A stretch of 64,000 nucleotides of DNA. It comes from Typhlomys cinereus. Its lineage: Eukaryota; Chordata; Mammalia; Rodentia; Platacanthomyidae. The position numbers and the translations under genes are program-made. The stretch lies in the NCBI GenBank assembly GCA_023101885.1, contig JALPQD010000207.1, positions 2,760,311-2,824,310 on the forward strand. The letters run 5' to 3'. Positions 60,386 through 64,000 of the stretch are shown piece by piece. How positions within the stretch are numbered: the first letter of the stretch is position 1; each line of letters opens with the position of its first letter. Below the pieces are notes generated by a model, which saw only the letters and a program-made list of their open reading frames with translations, was not told where the DNA came from and ran no database searches.

Positions 60386-61055
60386 GCACCTGGTTGAATT
60401 TTAAGAAAATTGTTACTCAACCCACTGCCAGGAAAATAAAGTAGCTTCTGTCACGTAGTTAAGGTGTAAGTTCAGGTCTGATGATGCTCACTGAGTCATC
60501 GTGAGCTTGGATACTGATTTTAATAATCCTTTCTTAAAAATTAGGGTTTGAAATGATTTGGAATAAGAACTTTTTTAATATTATTGACAGATTCTATAAA
60601 TAGTTAGATTTGTCTCACATACATATGCTGGTTTCCAAAAACAGCAACAAACAAGCAAACAAACAAATGCTTCACTATGGTTTTAGTCTATAGCTTCCTT
60701 TGACAATTCAGAAGTACAGGTAGCAGTTAGTCCATATCATTAATCACTGACAAACAGACAGCATGGAGATTTCTCTCTGAGGACCAACCAGGAGTCACAT
60801 TCTCTCCTGTCCTAACCATCCAATACTGTCTCTGAACCTTGAGCTGAAGGCTGTGTCACAGACGACTCCACTCTGGGAATCTGATAGGCACACACTATGC
60901 TACCATAATCACTCATGCAATGAAGCTAATAACCAATAAAGGTAGCATATTGTATGTGGCTTTGTTCTTTGAAGAATGTATCACACAGTACAGGAAACAA
61001 GAATCTTAGCTTCAGGTCTAGATGGCAGACTGCAATGCTTGAATCCTGCACTTAT
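60386..61055. other. Unassigned stretch
   Basis: No feature recognised. Confidence 0.4.
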
Positions 61056-61065
61056 AGTCTCTTTC

Positions 61066-61110
<45 letters not shown>

Positions 61111-61349
61111 GTGTGACCTAAGTGTGTGTGCACCTGTGGAGGTCCAAGGGTGATATTGGTAATCATCCTAGATTACTTTACTTCCTTTGCCTTGGGTTTG
61201 GCCAAGCTCTGCCTTCCAGGGCCTGAATTACAGACCACCACTACCACATCCACCTAGCATTTTTACATTGGGATCTGGAGATCCAAGCTCGTCTGCTTTT
61301 GCTTGAGAAACAAAAGCTTTGAATGCCAAAGCATTTTCCCAGCTCTCAC
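61056..61349 (-). mobile_element. CA-tailed tRNA-like SINE, antisense
   Basis: A GT array (about 61069-61113, the reversed CA tail) is followed by 'cacctgtggaggtccaaggg', 'ggtaatcatcctagattact', 'tttttacattgggatctgg' and 'gcattttcccagctct', the reverse of the SINE family. The 61-codon antisense frame is the tail. Confidence 0.85.
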
Positions 61350-62659
61350 AGCATCCTTTATGAGGACTTCAACTCTAATCTATTTTTCTAGAATGGAAAC
61401 CAATTTTTATAGACATGAAAATAAAATCTAGCATAATGAATAGAATAAATCCCTTTCTGCTTGTTTTGCAAAGTGTTATTTTATTTATAATTAACTTGTC
61501 TGAACTTGTTTCCTTCTCTGTGAAAGATAATAGGCCCAATTATGCATCTTTTATAAGGAATAAACATCATTTTGTATGTGTAGTTGTTAAAACATACCAG
61601 GTTTTAGTATGTAATTTCCTATCCCTTGTGTCTATTACTGTCAATATTCATAACCCGAATGCTCAAATTTTGCTCAATGGATTCCCAGCAAAGAGTAAAC
61701 TGAAAAGATAAGACTTGCTTTGTCTCCCAAGGATTCCAGAACCACAGTACCACCCTAGTTGAGCTGGACCAGATGGAGATCTAGTCTGAAACCAATAGCC
61801 ATGCCATCTCTGATAGTTTTAAAGAGCAAGAATCCAGGAATCAATCACCACAGAATCCCAAAACTCTTAAATGCCCATCCCCAACAGAGGATCCTGAGAA
61901 TCTCACCACTCAACACGGGACAGTCTTACCTACTGCCAAGATATAAAATAAGAACCTTTTTGTTTCCTATCTGCACACATTTAATCCTCACTACTAAATG
62001 AATCTCAAGACAGTTGCATTTCCATAGCACGGAGTTCACATCAAAAGTCTTGGACCCTCACACATCAACAAATAGACCAGAAACCCCATTTGACAACTCA
62101 GAAACACACACGGAAGAAAGTAAACAAATAGCAAACTCAAGATGCCCAAATCACATTGTAAAAACACAAAATATATATATATAAAAACCAGGAATATATG
62201 TCCCCTCCCAAACCAACCAATCTTATAATACCAGACATAAGTAGGAATAACCTTTTAGAGGGCAGTCAAGAAAACCTTTTAATTAATCATGTTTCTTTTA
62301 AAAAAAAAAGACCGGAAGACTGCAGCTGGGCTTTAAAAAAATCTAGCATAAATGTATTGATTAGGAGAAAACTTGCCAAGTTGTTTTGCTAAAACATGGT
62401 GGAATATCATTAGTATGTATACAATGTATATTTATGTCAGAGGGCAACGTCAGCTGTCTTCCCCAGTTGCTTCAAACCCCACTTTTTGTCTCTCATGGAA
62501 CCCGGAGCTCAATGACTGCTTGTACTAGCTGGGCCTGGCCAGTGCTGAATTAATAGGCACATGTCAAGGTCTTTTATCTTTTTCAAAAAAGTCGATTAAT
62601 TGAAAGGTTTTCTTGAATGTCCTTCAAAATGTTATTCTCATTAATATCTGATATTCTAA
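61350..62659. other. Unassigned stretch
   Basis: About 1.3 kb with no recognised gene. The 98-codon frame at 61415-61711 is AT-rich and lacks motifs. Confidence 0.35.
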
Positions 62660-62772
62660 GATTGGTGGGTTTAAGAGGGGACATAACTTTTATGTGGGCA
62701 CCAGGGATCTGAACTCAGGTCTTCATACTTCTGCAGTAAGCATTCCACTCATTAAGCTATTTCTTTAACCTT
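62660..62772 (-). mobile_element. B2/B3-like SINE head, antisense
   Basis: The reverse complement reads 'ggttaaagaaatagcttaat', 'agacctgagttcagatccct' and 'ggtgcccacataaaag', the first ~110 bp of a B2/B3-class SINE. The 3' half is absent. Confidence 0.6.
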
Positions 62773-63058
62773 TTATTCAAAATCATATGAATCGTTACAC
62801 TCACAAAAAAATAAAGACTGAGATACTATCAGGGACTGGGGAATCATGGGAAATAAGTGCAATACATTGTCTTGGGTTGAATTTATGATCAAAAATGGAA
62901 AATTTTATGAAATTTCAACATGATCTGTAAAGTTACTAAAGGTATCATAAATACTTCTCTCTAGGTTAGGATCATTGTGTTCTTGTTTTTGAAGATGCTA
63001 GAACTGTAACAAACTAATAATGAGCGATATAGAAAATCCTTGTGATGTTTTGTAACTA
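62773..63058. other. Unassigned stretch
   Basis: No feature recognised. Confidence 0.4.
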
Positions 63059-63073
63059 TAAAAAATAAGTCTA

Positions 63074-63356
63074 GGATTGGAGAAATGAATCAGTGGTTAA
63101 GTTTCTCCCTTCCAGGCAGAAAGTTTTGAGTTGGATGCCAGATCCCACATATAAATGCCAAGCAGAAATGGTGGAGGCCAGTACTTCTGGGTGTGGAAAG
63201 CAGAGCCTGGGAAACTCCAGAGCAAAGCAAAGAAGAGGTAGCAAAATCCAGGGGTATTCTTGAAGTCACCCTTGGGCCTCTACAGGTCTGTGCAATGACC
63301 TCTTATACATGCAGTGACACATATGCACAGAGACACAGAGACATACACATATACAC
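63074..63356 (+). mobile_element. CA-tailed tRNA-like SINE
   Basis: 'ggattggagaaatgaatcag', 'aatgccaagcagaaatggtg', 'gagcctgggaaactccagag', 'gggcctctacaggtctgtg', then a CACA/GACA-poor tail. The flanks read aaaaaataagtcta on the left and aaaaaataataagtcta on the right, a probable duplication with slippage. The 87-codon frame at 63193-63456 is from this SINE. Confidence 0.85.
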
Positions 63357-63373
63357 AAAAAATAATAAGTCTA

Positions 63374-64000
63374 AAGTTATTTTAAAATTAAAAAGTATAA
63401 ACATTTCAAAGAATGATCAAAATGTGAAAATGAAAAGAGTAAATCTTGGTTTCTGATCTATACAGTGCTTTATACTACTTTTACATATTAATTATAACTA
63501 TTGACATTAAATCCTTTTTCTACCCCATTTCACTACTCTAGGTACTACAGTGACCTCATTTCCATATGAATCTTTCTTGTAGTGAAATATATTCCAATCA
63601 TGAGAATATGATGAGGAAACAAGGTGAATCTAGACCCAGAAAAGGAGGGAAGTTAGGAAATTTGTGGAGAAGCAGTATTTACACATGGCCAAGCCACTTA
63701 AAATAACTGTTCTTTAAAGAAAAGTAGAGAGTTCTAAGATAGACTAGAGTTGCAGAATGTCTGCAGACAGTCCACAGCGAGCCTGCAGACTGAATGTCTA
63801 TGCTGAGTGGTAAGGGATTGGAAATACTTTAAAGCATCTACTTGGCTTTTTTCAATTTCTTTCATAGTATTTGTGATCTTCTTCCAGTGTAATTAAGGGA
63901 TAGTTATAAGCACAAAAATATTTAGGGAAATAGTAATGTCATGAAAAGTAAATATGACTATTTGCAATGTAAAACTAACAGCTACTCATTTCAGTTTAGG
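63374..64000. other. Unassigned stretch to the window end
   Basis: AT-rich, with no feature recognised. Confidence 0.4.

Overview
This 64 kb window is mammalian, and the interspersed repeats point to a myomorph rodent. It carries B1- and B3-like SINEs, many copies of a tRNA-like SINE of about 240 bp with a long CA-rich tail, ERVL/MaLR-type LTR pieces, and an L1 whose 5' UTR is built from tandem GC-rich monomers, as in mouse-type L1s. The sequences do not look like house mouse or rat repeats. The CA-tailed SINE resembles what has been described in jerboas and relatives, but that placement is tentative. Base composition is AT-rich, with abundant microsatellites (CA, CT, GA, TCTA, GACA, GGAA).

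I found no host protein-coding gene, no tRNA or rRNA gene, and no CpG-island promoter apart from the one inside the L1. The only long reading frames belong to a full-length L1 retrotransposon at 26864-33159. It is flanked by a 14-bp target-site duplication and holds a 5' UTR with two 217-bp-period monomers, an intact 356-codon ORF1, and an ORF2 broken by two nonsense changes and two frameshifts. Short open frames elsewhere are either inside repeats (CA, GA and GGAA translations) or look like chance. One 138-nt segment at 35317-35454 has good splice-site context and two open frames, and is the only candidate host exon I would look at.

Layout: 1-8.2 kb holds LTR fragments, ancient L1 remnants, a B3 SINE, a 370-bp purine tract inside an antisense LTR, and an antisense L1 3' end. 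8.2-26.5 kb is mostly unassigned AT-rich DNA with scattered SINEs, microsatellites and an old L1 remnant. 26.5-33.2 kb is a SINE followed by the full-length L1. 33-46 kb holds three more 5'-truncated copies of the same L1 type, all on the + strand, plus SINEs and LTR fragments. 46-54 kb holds LTR fragments, a B1 with a 435-bp purine expansion, and a solo LTR with a perfect 5-bp duplication. 53-59 kb contains a diverged local duplication, and 59-64 kb has more SINE and LTR copies. The L1 supplies its own promoter, RNA-binding protein and (here disabled) endonuclease/reverse transcriptase. The SINEs are the kind of element mobilised by such L1 machinery, and their A/CA-rich tails and target-site duplications fit this. 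No other functional gene set is visible.
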